Notes under the pieces: model-generated
Told to the model about the DNA's origin: nothing
Database searches by the model: none
What the model saw: only the letters and a program-made list of their open reading frames with translations
From: a bacterium
Lineage (GTDB): Bacteria; Armatimonadota; Fimbriimonadia; Fimbriimonadales; Fimbriimonadaceae
DNA length: 64,000 bases
Assembly: GCA_013823945.1 (NCBI GenBank)
Contig: PNMZ01000002.1
Location: 1-64,000, forward strand
Reading direction: 5' to 3'
Shown: positions 16,437-24,303 of the stretch, piece by piece
How positions within the stretch are numbered: position 1 is the stretch's first letter
Layout of the letters: each line of letters begins with the position of its first letter
Translations under genes and position numbers: made by a program

Positions 16437-17411
16437 TCAAAGAGTTTTTAGATTTTTTTCGAGATCGGTGCGAATGCGGAGAGTTTTGGTTGCGGAGATT
16501 AAGAGTTTGAGGGAGAACGCGAAGAGTACGATGTGGAGAAGAGTGCACAGGATTGCGAATCCTTGGGTTGTGGCGGAAAAATTGACCCCGATGTTCATGG
16601 CCCCGATAATCACCGCATTAGCGGCGGTGAGAACCGCAGCGGCATAGAGAGGCTCTCGGCTAGTGCGTGTGGTTTGGAATCCGGGATGGAGATCGGTTGG
16701 GGGGAGAAGGGACTCTAAGCTTCCTTCGGGACGATTTTTGAGCCATGAGAGGAGATTCGATTGGAAGAGGTGGGCTTTGCGCCGTGTACCGAAATCTTCA
16801 TGGGAATCAAGAATGGAGAAATGGAGTTTGAGGAGGCGATTTTCGACGGGGATGAGAAGTGTATCGGGCAGTTTGTTCATTCCGGGGTTGGGGCGGTCTC
16901 GCTTGGGCCAAGTGCTTAGCGGTGGGACATCATCTCGATTGAGACGGAAAACGGTTTGACGGCCTTTATAAAAGATGGTGCCGTCTTCGAGCCACATGTA
17001 GCCTTCGTCGATTCCGGTGACACCGTCATTTTGGGTGATTGTAATTCGGACAGGGAGGGCATCTTCGTTTGGGATTTTGAGACGGAGTTTTTTTAGTCCT
17101 GGACCGAGGTGGAGGTGGTTGAGAAGTCGTCGGTAGATGTAAAACAGTCCAGCATTGATGAAGGCAATCACTAGGTAGCCCTTGAGGTGGAGAATCCAGG
17201 CGATTTCGTCGCTGAGACTGGGTCTGCGGAGGAATGCGATAACGTACACCACGCTGATCGAGAGAAGAATCCAGAAGACAGATCGAATGTAAACGCTCTC
17301 GTTCTGACCAGTCAGGAGGTGATCTTCAACGCGGCTACTGACCCGCCAGTAGCTGGTGGGACGGACAGGAGAATCGGAGGTTTGGAGTCCAAGTCCTTCG
17401 GTAAGCCGCAC
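16437..17411 (-). CDS. multi-pass membrane protein of unknown function
   Basis: 324 aa from a GTG start. Two transmembrane helices appear near residues 43-60 (SVFWILLSISVVYVIAFL) and 73-92, and two more near the C-terminus (PLYAAAVLTAANAVIIGAM and FAILCTLLHIVLFAFSLKLL). Between them lies a soluble domain of about 160 residues with beta-type strands (GYMWLEDGTIFYKGRQTVF). I do not recognise a family. It lies just upstream of the ECF sigma gene on the same strand with a 44-nt gap, so it may share its transcript. The start is uncertain because no good ribosome-binding site is visible. Confidence 0.6.
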   Translation of the reverse strand: MRLTEGLGLQTSDSPVRPTSYWRVSSRVEDHLLTGQNESVYIRSVFWILLSISVVYVIAFLRRPSLSDEIAWILHLKGYLVIAFINAGLFYIYRRLLNHLHLGPGLKKLRLKIPNEDALPVRITITQNDGVTGIDEGYMWLEDGTIFYKGRQTVFRLNRDDVPPLSTWPKRDRPNPGMNKLPDTLLIPVENRLLKLHFSILDSHEDFGTRRKAHLFQSNLLSWLKNRPEGSLESLLPPTDLHPGFQTTRTSREPLYAAAVLTAANAVIIGAMNIGVNFSATTQGFAILCTLLHIVLFAFSLKLLISATKTLRIRTDLEKNLKTL

Positions 17412-17429
17412 TGGTTCATTCTAACTGAT

Positions 17430-17753
17430 TTAGGTGGGGAGAGTCTGTCCGAGACGGTACAGTTGTGAGCCCCATAGCCCAAAGTAAGCGATGAATGCGA
17501 TCCAGGTGCCGGCTTCGGCACTGTGAGGGCTTTTGGTGCGAGCGTATTCCAAGATCGCGATGGGGCCAGCCATGAATGCGATTTTGGCGAGGGTGAAGGT
17601 CGGGATTCCGTGGGCGAGAAATTGGCGGAAAAGGGGATTTCCTTCAGCTCCACCGAGGTTGAGCCATGCGATCGTGCTGAGAAGATCGACGATGCCGAGG
17701 ATGACGAGCAAGGCGGTGCTGAGGTGAATTTTTTGGTTGAGGATTGTTGTCAT
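17430..17753 (-). CDS. small membrane protein, DUF5658-like
   Basis: 107 aa with three or four hydrophobic helices: LSTALLVILGIVDLLSTIAW, FTLAKIAFMAGPIAILEYA and IAFIAYFGLWGSQLYRL. The first helix carries Asp followed by a GG-EGNPLF loop, a pattern seen in DUF5658-type proteins (D-x-x-x-T then E-x-N-P). Its role is unknown. It lies 18 nt upstream of the previous membrane protein on the same strand and probably shares a transcript with it. Confidence 0.65.
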   Translation of the reverse strand: MTTILNQKIHLSTALLVILGIVDLLSTIAWLNLGGAEGNPLFRQFLAHGIPTFTLAKIAFMAGPIAILEYARTKSPHSAEAGTWIAFIAYFGLWGSQLYRLGQTLPT

Positions 17754-17813
17754 CTTATTGGTTTCAAGGAGTTCATGAATGGATTGGTTCCGAGGGTTGG
17801 GTAAAAGGTGACT

Positions 17814-18824
17814 ATGGATTATCGAGTGCTGGGTCGAACGGGCGTGAAGGTGAGTAACCCTTGCCTCGGGACAATGACTTTTGGGTGGGAGCCGGATGAT
17901 TGGGGATCAAGTGAGAAAGATGCTTTTGGGGTCGCGGATGCGGCGGTGAAGTTGGGGATCAATTTTTTTGATACGGCGGATGTGTATGCGCGGGGAGTGA
18001 GCGAGGAGATCTTGGGTCGTTGGATGAAAGATCGGGGGAACCGTTCGGAACTTGTCGTTGCGAGTAAGTGCCACGGGAAGATGAGTGATACGGATCCGAA
18101 TGCGTGGGGGAATTCTCGGAAGCATGTTGTTGAGGCTTGCGAGGCGAGTTTGCGGAGGTTGGGGACTGAGTGGATTGATCTTTATCAGATTCACCGTCCA
18201 CAGCCGGATATCCCGATTGATGAGACTTTGCGGGGATTAGAGGATTTAGTAAGGGCCGGGAAGATTCGGTATGCGGGTTGTTCTACCTTTGCGGCGTGGC
18301 AGGTTGCTGAGGCGCATTATGTGGCGAAAATGCTCGGAAGCGCCGGTTTTGTCAGTGAGCAGCCCCCTTATAATTTGTTGGATCGGCGGATTGAGCGGGA
18401 GTTGATTCCGTTTTGTCAGACCTACAATTATGCGGTTTTGCCGTGGTCTCCTTTGGCAGGAGGTCAGTTGACGGGTAAGTACTTGGATCAGAAGCCACTA
18501 GATGGTCGATACAGCAAGAGCGATCCGATGGGGCGGTTGAATCCGAATGCGATGAAGATTATTCAGAAGCTGCAGGTAATTGCGCGGAAGTATGATTTAA
18601 GCTTGACGGAGATGAGCTTGGCTTGGGTTGCGGGTCAGCCGGGGGTGACAGCGCCGATTGTCGGGGCTAAATCGGCGGATCAGTTGACGGCGACGGTGAA
18701 GGCTTGCCAGATTGAATTGCCGGCGAAGTGCCGGGAAGCGATTGATAAGGTCGTTGAGCCGGGAAGCTATGTGACAGATTATTACAAGGCGAATTTTGGC
18801 CCTGGAGCGCGGCCCAATGTCTGA
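17814..18824 (+). CDS. aldo/keto reductase
   Basis: About 336 aa, an NAD(P)H-dependent TIM-barrel oxidoreductase. MDYRVLGRTGVKVSNPCLGTMTFG is the family opening (positions 1-24, only partly quoted here as LGRTGVKVS and LGTMTFG). The catalytic residues are Asp and Tyr in INFFDTADVYARG and Lys in ELVVASKCHG, with His in YQIHRPQPDIP. AGQPGVTAPIVGAKSADQL is the cofactor-binding end. The start is ATG 17814, with AAGG 5 nt upstream, rather than GTG 17808. It overlaps the next gene by 8 nt. The substrate is unknown. Confidence 0.93.
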   Translation: MDYRVLGRTGVKVSNPCLGTMTFGWEPDDWGSSEKDAFGVADAAVKLGINFFDTADVYARGVSEEILGRWMKDRGNRSELVVASKCHGKMSDTDPNAWGNSRKHVVEACEASLRRLGTEWIDLYQIHRPQPDIPIDETLRGLEDLVRAGKIRYAGCSTFAAWQVAEAHYVAKMLGSAGFVSEQPPYNLLDRRIERELIPFCQTYNYAVLPWSPLAGGQLTGKYLDQKPLDGRYSKSDPMGRLNPNAMKIIQKLQVIARKYDLSLTEMSLAWVAGQPGVTAPIVGAKSADQLTATVKACQIELPAKCREAIDKVVEPGSYVTDYYKANFGPGARPNV

Positions 18825-19398
18825 ATTGACGAAGCTTGCGAGAGCACTTGAGTTCTGTGTTCAAGCTCATCGGGGTCAGTTCCGAGATGGGGAAGCGGCA
18901 GTGCCTTATGCTTGTCATCCGGTTGAGGTCATGCTGACTTTGCGTCACCAGGCAGGAGTATTGGATGAGGAGCACTTGTGTGCTGCACTCCTGCACGATA
19001 CGGTTGAGGATACGGATGCGTCGCTTCTGGATCTCCGGAAGGAGTTTGGCGAGCGGGTGGCAGAGATCGTTGGTGAAGTGACGAGAGATGAGCCAGAGCG
19101 ACCCGAGGGAATAGATAAGCATGAGCATTGGATGATGAAGACAGGGCTATTTTTGGAAGAAATTCGGGGAATGAGTTGGGAAGCAAGAATGATCAAATTG
19201 AGTGATCGGCTGAGCAACATTCGGGAGAGTGAGGCAACGCGCTCGGGTTACAAACTAGAGCGTTATCGGTTGCAGACGATTTGGATTTTGCAGGATATCC
19301 CGCGTGACACACATCCGGGGTTGTGGGATGCGATCGCGGCGGTGATTGATCAGGACGCAGCGAGTGTTGCGTCTGCTCCTCGATATCCAGAATCTTAA
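18817..19398 (+). CDS. HD-domain (p)ppGpp hydrolase-like protein
   Basis: About 193 aa. It carries the metal-dependent HD domain of RelA/SpoT hydrolases: AHRGQFRDGEAAVPYACHP gives the first His, AALLHDTVEDT the HD pair, and MIKLSDRLSNIRES the last Asp, matching the K-x-ADRL-x-N motif. There is no synthetase, TGS or ACT domain, so this resembles a small alarmone hydrolase (MESH1 type). ATG 18817 was chosen because it overlaps the aldo/keto reductase stop and has GGAG upstream. Hydrolysis of (p)ppGpp is inferred; another nucleotide is possible. Confidence 0.8.
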   Translation: MSELTKLARALEFCVQAHRGQFRDGEAAVPYACHPVEVMLTLRHQAGVLDEEHLCAALLHDTVEDTDASLLDLRKEFGERVAEIVGEVTRDEPERPEGIDKHEHWMMKTGLFLEEIRGMSWEARMIKLSDRLSNIRESEATRSGYKLERYRLQTIWILQDIPRDTHPGLWDAIAAVIDQDAASVASAPRYPES

Positions 19399-19410
19399 GA
19401 AGTGGACATA

Positions 19411-19459
19411 AAAAGGCACCGATCAACTGGAGAGGACAAGGTTGATCGGTGCAATTTTT
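19411..19459. terminator. bidirectional terminator
   Basis: A perfect 12-bp stem (GCACCGATCAAC at 19416-19427 with GTTGATCGGTGC at 19441-19452) has T5 downstream on the plus strand and A4 upstream, which gives T's on the minus strand. It follows the alarmone-hydrolase gene. The stretch between it and the rpsT terminator shows no gene. Confidence 0.8.
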
Positions 19460-19643
19460 GCACTTCTCCGGTGCAACTGTCAGATTGCGAGTATTTGTCT
19501 CTGGTGACTCGCATAGACTCCTTCTTCCGTGAGGAGTTTTTCCATGAATCGGATCCTTTTGGGAGAGGGCAATATCCCGCAGCTCCGATAATCAATTAGA
19601 TGGAAATTTAGGGTGAAGTGTTCGGGGGGCCTATCTTGAAGAC

Positions 19644-19683
19644 AAAAAAATCACCCGAGAGAGTGGTTCTCTGGGGTGATTTT
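19644..19683 (-). terminator. rpsT terminator
   Basis: On the minus strand a stem AAAATCACCC/GGGTGATTTT, extended by an inner AGAGA/TCTCT pairing, is followed by a T7 run. It lies 25 nt after the rpsT stop. Confidence 0.85.
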
Positions 19684-19708
19684 CAGTTTGGGCTAACCGA
19701 ATTTTATA

Positions 19709-19981
19709 TTAGCTGGCTTGGGCGGCTTTGTTGGCAGCTTTAGCGACTCGGCTTTTTCGACGAGCGGCTTGGTTCTTGTGAATGATTCCGCGCTGAGCGG
19801 CTTTGTCGATTTTTTTGGAAGCAGTTACAAGAGCGGCTTGTGCGGCGGCTTGGTCACCGGACTCTGCGGCTGTTCGGACTTTCTTGATGAAGGTCTTAAT
19901 CTCGGTTTTAACGCCTTTGTTTACGGCTTGTCGTCGCGCGGCGCGCTTGATGTCTTTCTTCGATGCTTTGAGGTTAGCCAT
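19709..19981 (-). CDS. rpsT: 30S ribosomal protein S20
   Basis: 90 aa, very rich in Lys and Ala as S20 is. It starts [20 protein letters not shown] and contains the conserved [18 protein letters not shown] segment that binds 16S rRNA. It is monocistronic, with its own terminator. No clear Shine-Dalgarno is seen before the ATG: the upstream stretch is AACCCAAAACAAACAAC. S20 translation is often autoregulated, but no specific element can be shown here. Confidence 0.97.
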   Translation of the reverse strand: MANLKASKKDIKRAARRQAVNKGVKTEIKTFIKKVRTAAESGDQAAAQAALVTASKKIDKAAQRGIIHKNQAARRKSRVAKAANKAAQAS

Positions 19982-20015
19982 GTTGTTTGTTTTGGGTTAG
20001 CCTAGAGATGATGGC

Positions 20016-20042
20016 AGAGGGTTGACATTAAGTCAACCCTCT
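20016..20042. other. perfect hairpin without T-run
   Basis: An 11-bp inverted repeat (AGAGGGTTGAC, loop ATTAA, GTCAACCCTCT) lies between the 630-aa gene and rpsT, both on the minus strand. Neither strand has a T-run after it. It could be a processed 3' end, an operator-like dyad or part of the rpsT promoter region, since it includes TTGAC on both strands. Confidence 0.5.
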
Positions 20043-20065
20043 TGGGGCATTGGTCGGTCGTCCGG

Positions 20066-21958
20066 TTAGGACTTAATGAATTTCTTCTTGGATTTATCGA
20101 AGCCTTGTTCGACTTTTTTGTGGTCGAAGTGCCAGACAGGTGAACCAGAACGTTGGTAGAAGCAGACGTAGCTGCTGAGGATTGAGGCAAGCATTCGCCG
20201 GCTCGTTCTTCGCACGACGTTCAGTTCCCAGAGGACGGTAAGGAAATCGGCACCTTTCGGCCAGTGGGCCATGACTTCGGTGAGAAGTTCAAAGGTTGAC
20301 TTTCCAACGGAGTTATCGGCGATGACTCGGAGTTCTTCGATCCGTTGGTTGCTGATGTAGACAACTGGGTCCGTTTGATCGAGCCATGTAAATTCCAGAA
20401 CGTTGGGCTCGTCGGTCTTGGTGAGTTGGAAGACAGAGCCGGATTCGACGGGTTGGTCAAGCCACCACTCGAACAAGTTGAAGAGGAGTCGGGCTTCATG
20501 GTTGAGCCAGACTTGGAGTTCTTTGCCCTGATTATCCCGGAACGTGATTTCCTGGATGTTTGGTTCTTGGTCGAACCATCCGGTCGGGAATTGGCTGAGG
20601 GGGAAAGTACCAAGCTCGCGGTGAATGGGCTTGAGAACCAAGCGCATGGATTCTGGCATGGTTTTGGGTGCCGGCATGATTTCTTCGTCGACAACGTCGG
20701 TTGCGAGGGGGTGAACCATGAGCTTGCGGAGAGAACTGCTGAGGCCCTCGTCGGTCAGCTCGATGTCGACGGGGTCGCCATCTTCTTGTTTGTGATCGGT
20801 CTGAACAAAGTGGAACGGCTCAGGAACTTCGTTGATGAAGTCGGGCGCAGTGTTCGGCTGTCGGAATCGATCTCCGCCGACCCACCAAACTCGCTTATCG
20901 CTTTTGAGGACGTTCATGACATTTGCGAGGTCATCCGGGAACGTCTTAATGTTGGGAGTGACTTCAAATTTTTCAGAGAGGATGTCTGTCGCGGCGACGG
21001 CATCTTCGGTAGAAAGGATTGCCTTAACGCATGTTTCGATGTCTTCCGGTTTGAGTTCGAGCGGAGTAGCATCCTCAATTTCGATGACAGCGTCAAGCTT
21101 TCCGGCGACTTTTGCGGAGGCTGCAATCCATTTTGCGGCTTCGGATTCTGGATAGAGCGTTCCGTCAACGCTGAGGATGAAACCAGGAATGCTGAGGAGT
21201 TCAGCGTTGAATTGTCGCCACTTGTAGAGGTGAACCACGAATGGATCTTGGCTGTTCAGCTCAAGCCAAGCGGCGGCGCCTAGAGCTTTGATGTTTACAG
21301 GAGCAGCTTTTTCGACCGCTTTGACGATGGCATCTTGCTCACGCCAATCAAATTTCCCAAGAGCTTTAGTAACTTCTTCGACGTCTTCGGTGGTGATTTC
21401 GTTAACGGCGTAAGCTCGCTCGATGGATTCGTCTGTGCCGGTGAAAACAAGTTCGGCGTCAACGACTTGATCATCGAGGGTGAGGAAGAATCGTGGGTCT
21501 CGCTTGGCGTGGGCTCGAACGATGTCTTCGGCCTCTTCTTCTGAGGGGACGTTGTTGGATCGCGTGAGCTCGATCGCGATGAGGCTGACGGGCATCGGTG
21601 CAGCGAATCGGGAAACCATATTGAAGATGGCTTCCGCGATGGGTCGATCTTCTGATTCGACTCGAGCGGCGGGAACCCAACGTCGTTCGGCGTATGCGAA
21701 ACGCTCGGGGTTGCTGGCGAGAAGAGCGCGAACAGTTGCCAGGCTCAAACCTTGACTCGTAAGTTCTTCGGAAATTTCACTTGGTTTGACGACTTCGTAC
21801 AGCTCAGTAAGCTTTTGTAGTACAAGTCGGTCTGCGTAATCACGCGCGATGCTGTCTTGAAGGTTCGTCTTCTTGGCCAAAATACGGACTCCGCCTCGTT
21901 CAATGAGGCTGTGTATTTTGGCACGATTGGTTAAGTGTAAGTTAGGACTGGACTCCAA
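20066..21958 (-). CDS. large unknown protein with repeated winged-helix-like blocks
   Basis: 630 aa from a TTG start with AAGGAG 8 nt upstream. I do not recognise a named family. The N-terminal two thirds looks like four consecutive helix-rich blocks, each closing with a short beta hairpin: NPERFAYAERRWVP (83-96), RDPRFFLTLDDQVV (153-166), IPGFILSVDGTLYP (257-270) and KSDKRVWWVGGDRF (352-365). This spacing is what tandem winged-helix domains such as HARE-HTH look like. The C-terminal part has beta segments and ends in a basic tail (KKVEQGFDKSKKKFIKS). There is no signal peptide or catalytic motif. It may be a DNA-binding or nucleoid protein. Confidence 0.7.
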   Translation of the reverse strand: MESSPNLHLTNRAKIHSLIERGGVRILAKKTNLQDSIARDYADRLVLQKLTELYEVVKPSEISEELTSQGLSLATVRALLASNPERFAYAERRWVPAARVESEDRPIAEAIFNMVSRFAAPMPVSLIAIELTRSNNVPSEEEAEDIVRAHAKRDPRFFLTLDDQVVDAELVFTGTDESIERAYAVNEITTEDVEEVTKALGKFDWREQDAIVKAVEKAAPVNIKALGAAAWLELNSQDPFVVHLYKWRQFNAELLSIPGFILSVDGTLYPESEAAKWIAASAKVAGKLDAVIEIEDATPLELKPEDIETCVKAILSTEDAVAATDILSEKFEVTPNIKTFPDDLANVMNVLKSDKRVWWVGGDRFRQPNTAPDFINEVPEPFHFVQTDHKQEDGDPVDIELTDEGLSSSLRKLMVHPLATDVVDEEIMPAPKTMPESMRLVLKPIHRELGTFPLSQFPTGWFDQEPNIQEITFRDNQGKELQVWLNHEARLLFNLFEWWLDQPVESGSVFQLTKTDEPNVLEFTWLDQTDPVVYISNQRIEELRVIADNSVGKSTFELLTEVMAHWPKGADFLTVLWELNVVRRTSRRMLASILSSYVCFYQRSGSPVWHFDHKKVEQGFDKSKKKFIKS

Positions 21959-22106
21959 TGGTCTTTCTCCTTGTATTTTTGCGAGGTTTGCCCGAATTTT
22001 GGGATGGACTTTTCCTTCGGAGTGGGATGTTTGAGATAGACTTAAAATTCGGTTTGAATTCGATTGCGAATTTGCCGTGATCCATCTTTGAAGGATTGAG
22101 GAAAAA

Positions 22107-22835
22107 ATGAAGATTCAATTTACCCTTGGGGTTTTTGTGGCGGCGGCTTCGGCTTTGGCTTTTCCAGTTAACACGAGTTTTGAGGCACCTGGCTATTCGC
22201 TCGGAACGTTGGATGGTCAAAACAATTGGCAGAACGTGACGGGGAACTATCAGGTTGTTTCGGGCGGTGCTCGAACCGGTACGCAGGCTGTTTCTTTTAA
22301 TGATAATACGGGGGTTGCAATTCCCTGGGCTGGCCCGGCTGGTGATGCGGCAACGACGAACGCTCGGGGTTCCGTGTGGGTGAACGTGTTGGGGAACAGT
22401 TCGCTGGACTATGGATTTGGACTTGATGTGATTTATGATGGTTTGAGCTTGGACTATTCGACGGTTTTGGTACGACGCGACGGGGCGGTGTTTGTCACTT
22501 CTGGAAGTCAGAATCCCAACCTGGCGCAAGTTGGGAACGTGGGTGCAATTTTTGATCAGTACGTGAACGTTACGGTGACGACCGACGCGGTTACTAAGGC
22601 TGTTTCAGCATCGGTGAATGGGGTGAATTTTGCTCTGCCGAGCCTCACGAATACGGGTTCGATTCGGAGCATCTATATGACATCTTTCAATATTTCTGGT
22701 TCAACGACAGCAGTGAGCGGCCAAGCTCGGTTCGATGACTATTCATTTGAGGCTGTTCCGGAGCCGGGAACAATGTTGGTATTGAGTGCTTTGGGTGCGG
22801 GAATGTTGGCCCGTCGAAAGGCACGTCGATCGTAA
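22107..22835 (+). CDS. PEP-CTERM sorted exported protein
   Basis: 242 aa. A signal peptide (IQFTLGVFVAAASALAF) leads into a beta-rich, Gly/Asn/Ser-rich body beginning NTSFEAPGY. The C-terminus has the full exosortase sorting signal: VPEPG, a hydrophobic helix (MLVLSALGAGML) and ARRKARRS. Such proteins are cut and anchored or released by exosortase. No exosortase gene is in the window. It is followed by a paralogue 21 nt downstream, so the pair are probably cotranscribed. Confidence 0.85.
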   Translation: MKIQFTLGVFVAAASALAFPVNTSFEAPGYSLGTLDGQNNWQNVTGNYQVVSGGARTGTQAVSFNDNTGVAIPWAGPAGDAATTNARGSVWVNVLGNSSLDYGFGLDVIYDGLSLDYSTVLVRRDGAVFVTSGSQNPNLAQVGNVGAIFDQYVNVTVTTDAVTKAVSASVNGVNFALPSLTNTGSIRSIYMTSFNISGSTTAVSGQARFDDYSFEAVPEPGTMLVLSALGAGMLARRKARRS

Positions 22836-22856
22836 TTTGAGTGAGAGGAGAAAACA

Positions 22857-23588
22857 ATGAAGAACAGTACTAAAACAGTTGCAGTTGCCCTTGTGGGCTT
22901 GAGTTTGAACGCGGTTGCAGCGGCATTTCCATACACAACGAGCTTTGAGGCTCCGACTTTTTCAGCGGGTTCTGCCCTGGACGGCCAAGATGGTTGGGTA
23001 GGAGGAACAGCATGGACGGTGGTGAACGGAGTATCACGGACAGGTAGCCAATCGGTGCAGTGGACCAATAGTGGCGGCGCCAGCGGAGTTGATGCGTTCG
23101 TTGATCTTGGTGGAGTCAACCAAGTCATGGCATCGGTTTTTATTCAGATCAGCTCAAATAGCGATGCGGGATACTACTTTGGATTGAGGCCGTTTTTTGA
23201 CAATTCATCTTCTGAGTTTGCGGATGTGGTTGTGAACAAGAACGGTGATGTCCGCGCGACGACGGGTTCATCGAGTAATTCTGGTGTTAGCACGGTTGCG
23301 AACGTTGGCAACATTGCTGATCAGTGGATTGAGGTGAAGTTGACGATTGACTTGGTTTCCAATCAAGTTATGGGATCGGTTGCTGGAACTTCCTTCGCCC
23401 TTCCTGATGTGACGGTGGCGAATTCAATTTTTGATTTGGATTTGTACAGTAGACCGATCTCTCCGACGAGCGGCACTTTTGGAACGGCGTTCTTTGATGA
23501 TTATTCAGCTGAAGCAGTTCCGGAGCCTGCGACACTTGCTGTATTGGCGGCAGGTGCCCTTGCGATGGTTCGTCGGCGAAAGAACTAA
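22857..23588 (+). CDS. PEP-CTERM sorted exported protein, paralogue
   Basis: 243 aa, laid out like the preceding protein: a signal peptide (VAVALVGLSLNAVAAAF), a body opening TTSFEAPTFSAG, a late FFDDYSAEA segment, and the sorting signal VPEPA plus a hydrophobic helix and RRRKN. The shared SFEAP and DDYS(F/A)EAVPEP blocks show that the two arose by tandem duplication. The body resembles lectin-like jelly-roll domains of PEP-CTERM proteins. The ligand is unknown. Confidence 0.85.
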   Translation: MKNSTKTVAVALVGLSLNAVAAAFPYTTSFEAPTFSAGSALDGQDGWVGGTAWTVVNGVSRTGSQSVQWTNSGGASGVDAFVDLGGVNQVMASVFIQISSNSDAGYYFGLRPFFDNSSSEFADVVVNKNGDVRATTGSSSNSGVSTVANVGNIADQWIEVKLTIDLVSNQVMGSVAGTSFALPDVTVANSIFDLDLYSRPISPTSGTFGTAFFDDYSAEAVPEPATLAVLAAGALAMVRRRKN

Positions 23589-23609
23589 CTTTGTAATTGA
23601 AAATGCAAT

Positions 23610-23640
23610 GAGCCCCGTTTCCTTTCGGAAGACGGGGCTC
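23610..23640. terminator. hairpin between convergent genes
   Basis: GAGCCCCGT (23610-23618) pairs with ACGGGGCTC (23632-23640), with an inner TTCC/GGAA extension. It lies 21 nt after the second PEP-CTERM gene and 29 nt from the end of the GNAT gene. No strong T-run is present on either strand, so termination efficiency is uncertain. Confidence 0.55.
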
Positions 23641-23669
23641 AACTGCGTTACCCTCAGAGAAAAGTCGTT

Positions 23670-24215
23670 TTAGGATTGTTGAGGGATTTGTATCTTGATC
23701 GGTGCACGTTCGGTTGCAGAAGGGCGGGCAGCTGGGGAGCGGAATTCAAAAATTTCGGCTTTACTGTCCTGCCATTTGAGATGTCGGAAGTTGTCACCGG
23801 TGTAGCGGTAGATGACCTTTGTCCAGAATTTAGTCGCTTCTTCAAATTGCGGTTGAATTTCGATATGCCAGAGTCCGGGAGCCTGGTCAAAAGTGAGACG
23901 AGCGACTTCTTCACCGATTCCAAATCCCCGGTAGTTGTGGAGGATGAACAGGTCGGATACTGATCGCGTCACGATTTCGCCATTTTGGATACGAGGTTGG
24001 GTGATGATGAATCCCGCGAGGTAGCCTTTTATTCGCACAAGATTGGCTTCTAAGGCACCCGACTTGATATTATCAGTAATAATCGTTGTATCGTAGCGAC
24101 CGGTTTCTTCGATCATTTTTGGAGAGTACATTGAAGTTTCATGCAGGTAAAGCTGCAGCAGGTTGTCTAAAACTGCTGTCTCCTCTTGGTTCACCTGATG
24201 AATAGTCAGTGGCAT
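23670..24215 (-). CDS. GNAT-family N-acetyltransferase
   Basis: 181 aa. The acetyl-CoA binding motif A is visible as VSDLFILHNYRGFGIGEEVA, with the R-G-x-G-I-G loop that cradles the pyrophosphate. ANLVRIKGYLAGFIITQP is the preceding beta hairpin, and WHIEIQPQFEEATKFWTKVI matches motif B with the helix and Trp. The C-terminal 25 residues are Ala/Pro/Arg-rich and probably disordered. The substrate could be an amine, a small antibiotic or a protein N-terminus; nothing nearby settles it. Confidence 0.85.
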   Translation of the reverse strand: MPLTIHQVNQEETAVLDNLLQLYLHETSMYSPKMIEETGRYDTTIITDNIKSGALEANLVRIKGYLAGFIITQPRIQNGEIVTRSVSDLFILHNYRGFGIGEEVARLTFDQAPGLWHIEIQPQFEEATKFWTKVIYRYTGDNFRHLKWQDSKAEIFEFRSPAARPSATERAPIKIQIPQQS

Positions 24216-24303
24216 GCGACGCTCCTCAATGCACTCTCGCTAGACGGCTTGGACATGGATTGAGCAGGTTTTGTTCCACTGCATGTGAGTTTTTGTGACT
24301 TTT

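Noticed and set aside
20345..21283. 312-codon open frame antisense to the 630-aa gene
   Set aside because: The acidic, Val/Gly-rich translation is a shadow of the minus-strand gene, which has a good ribosome-binding site and a sensible domain pattern.
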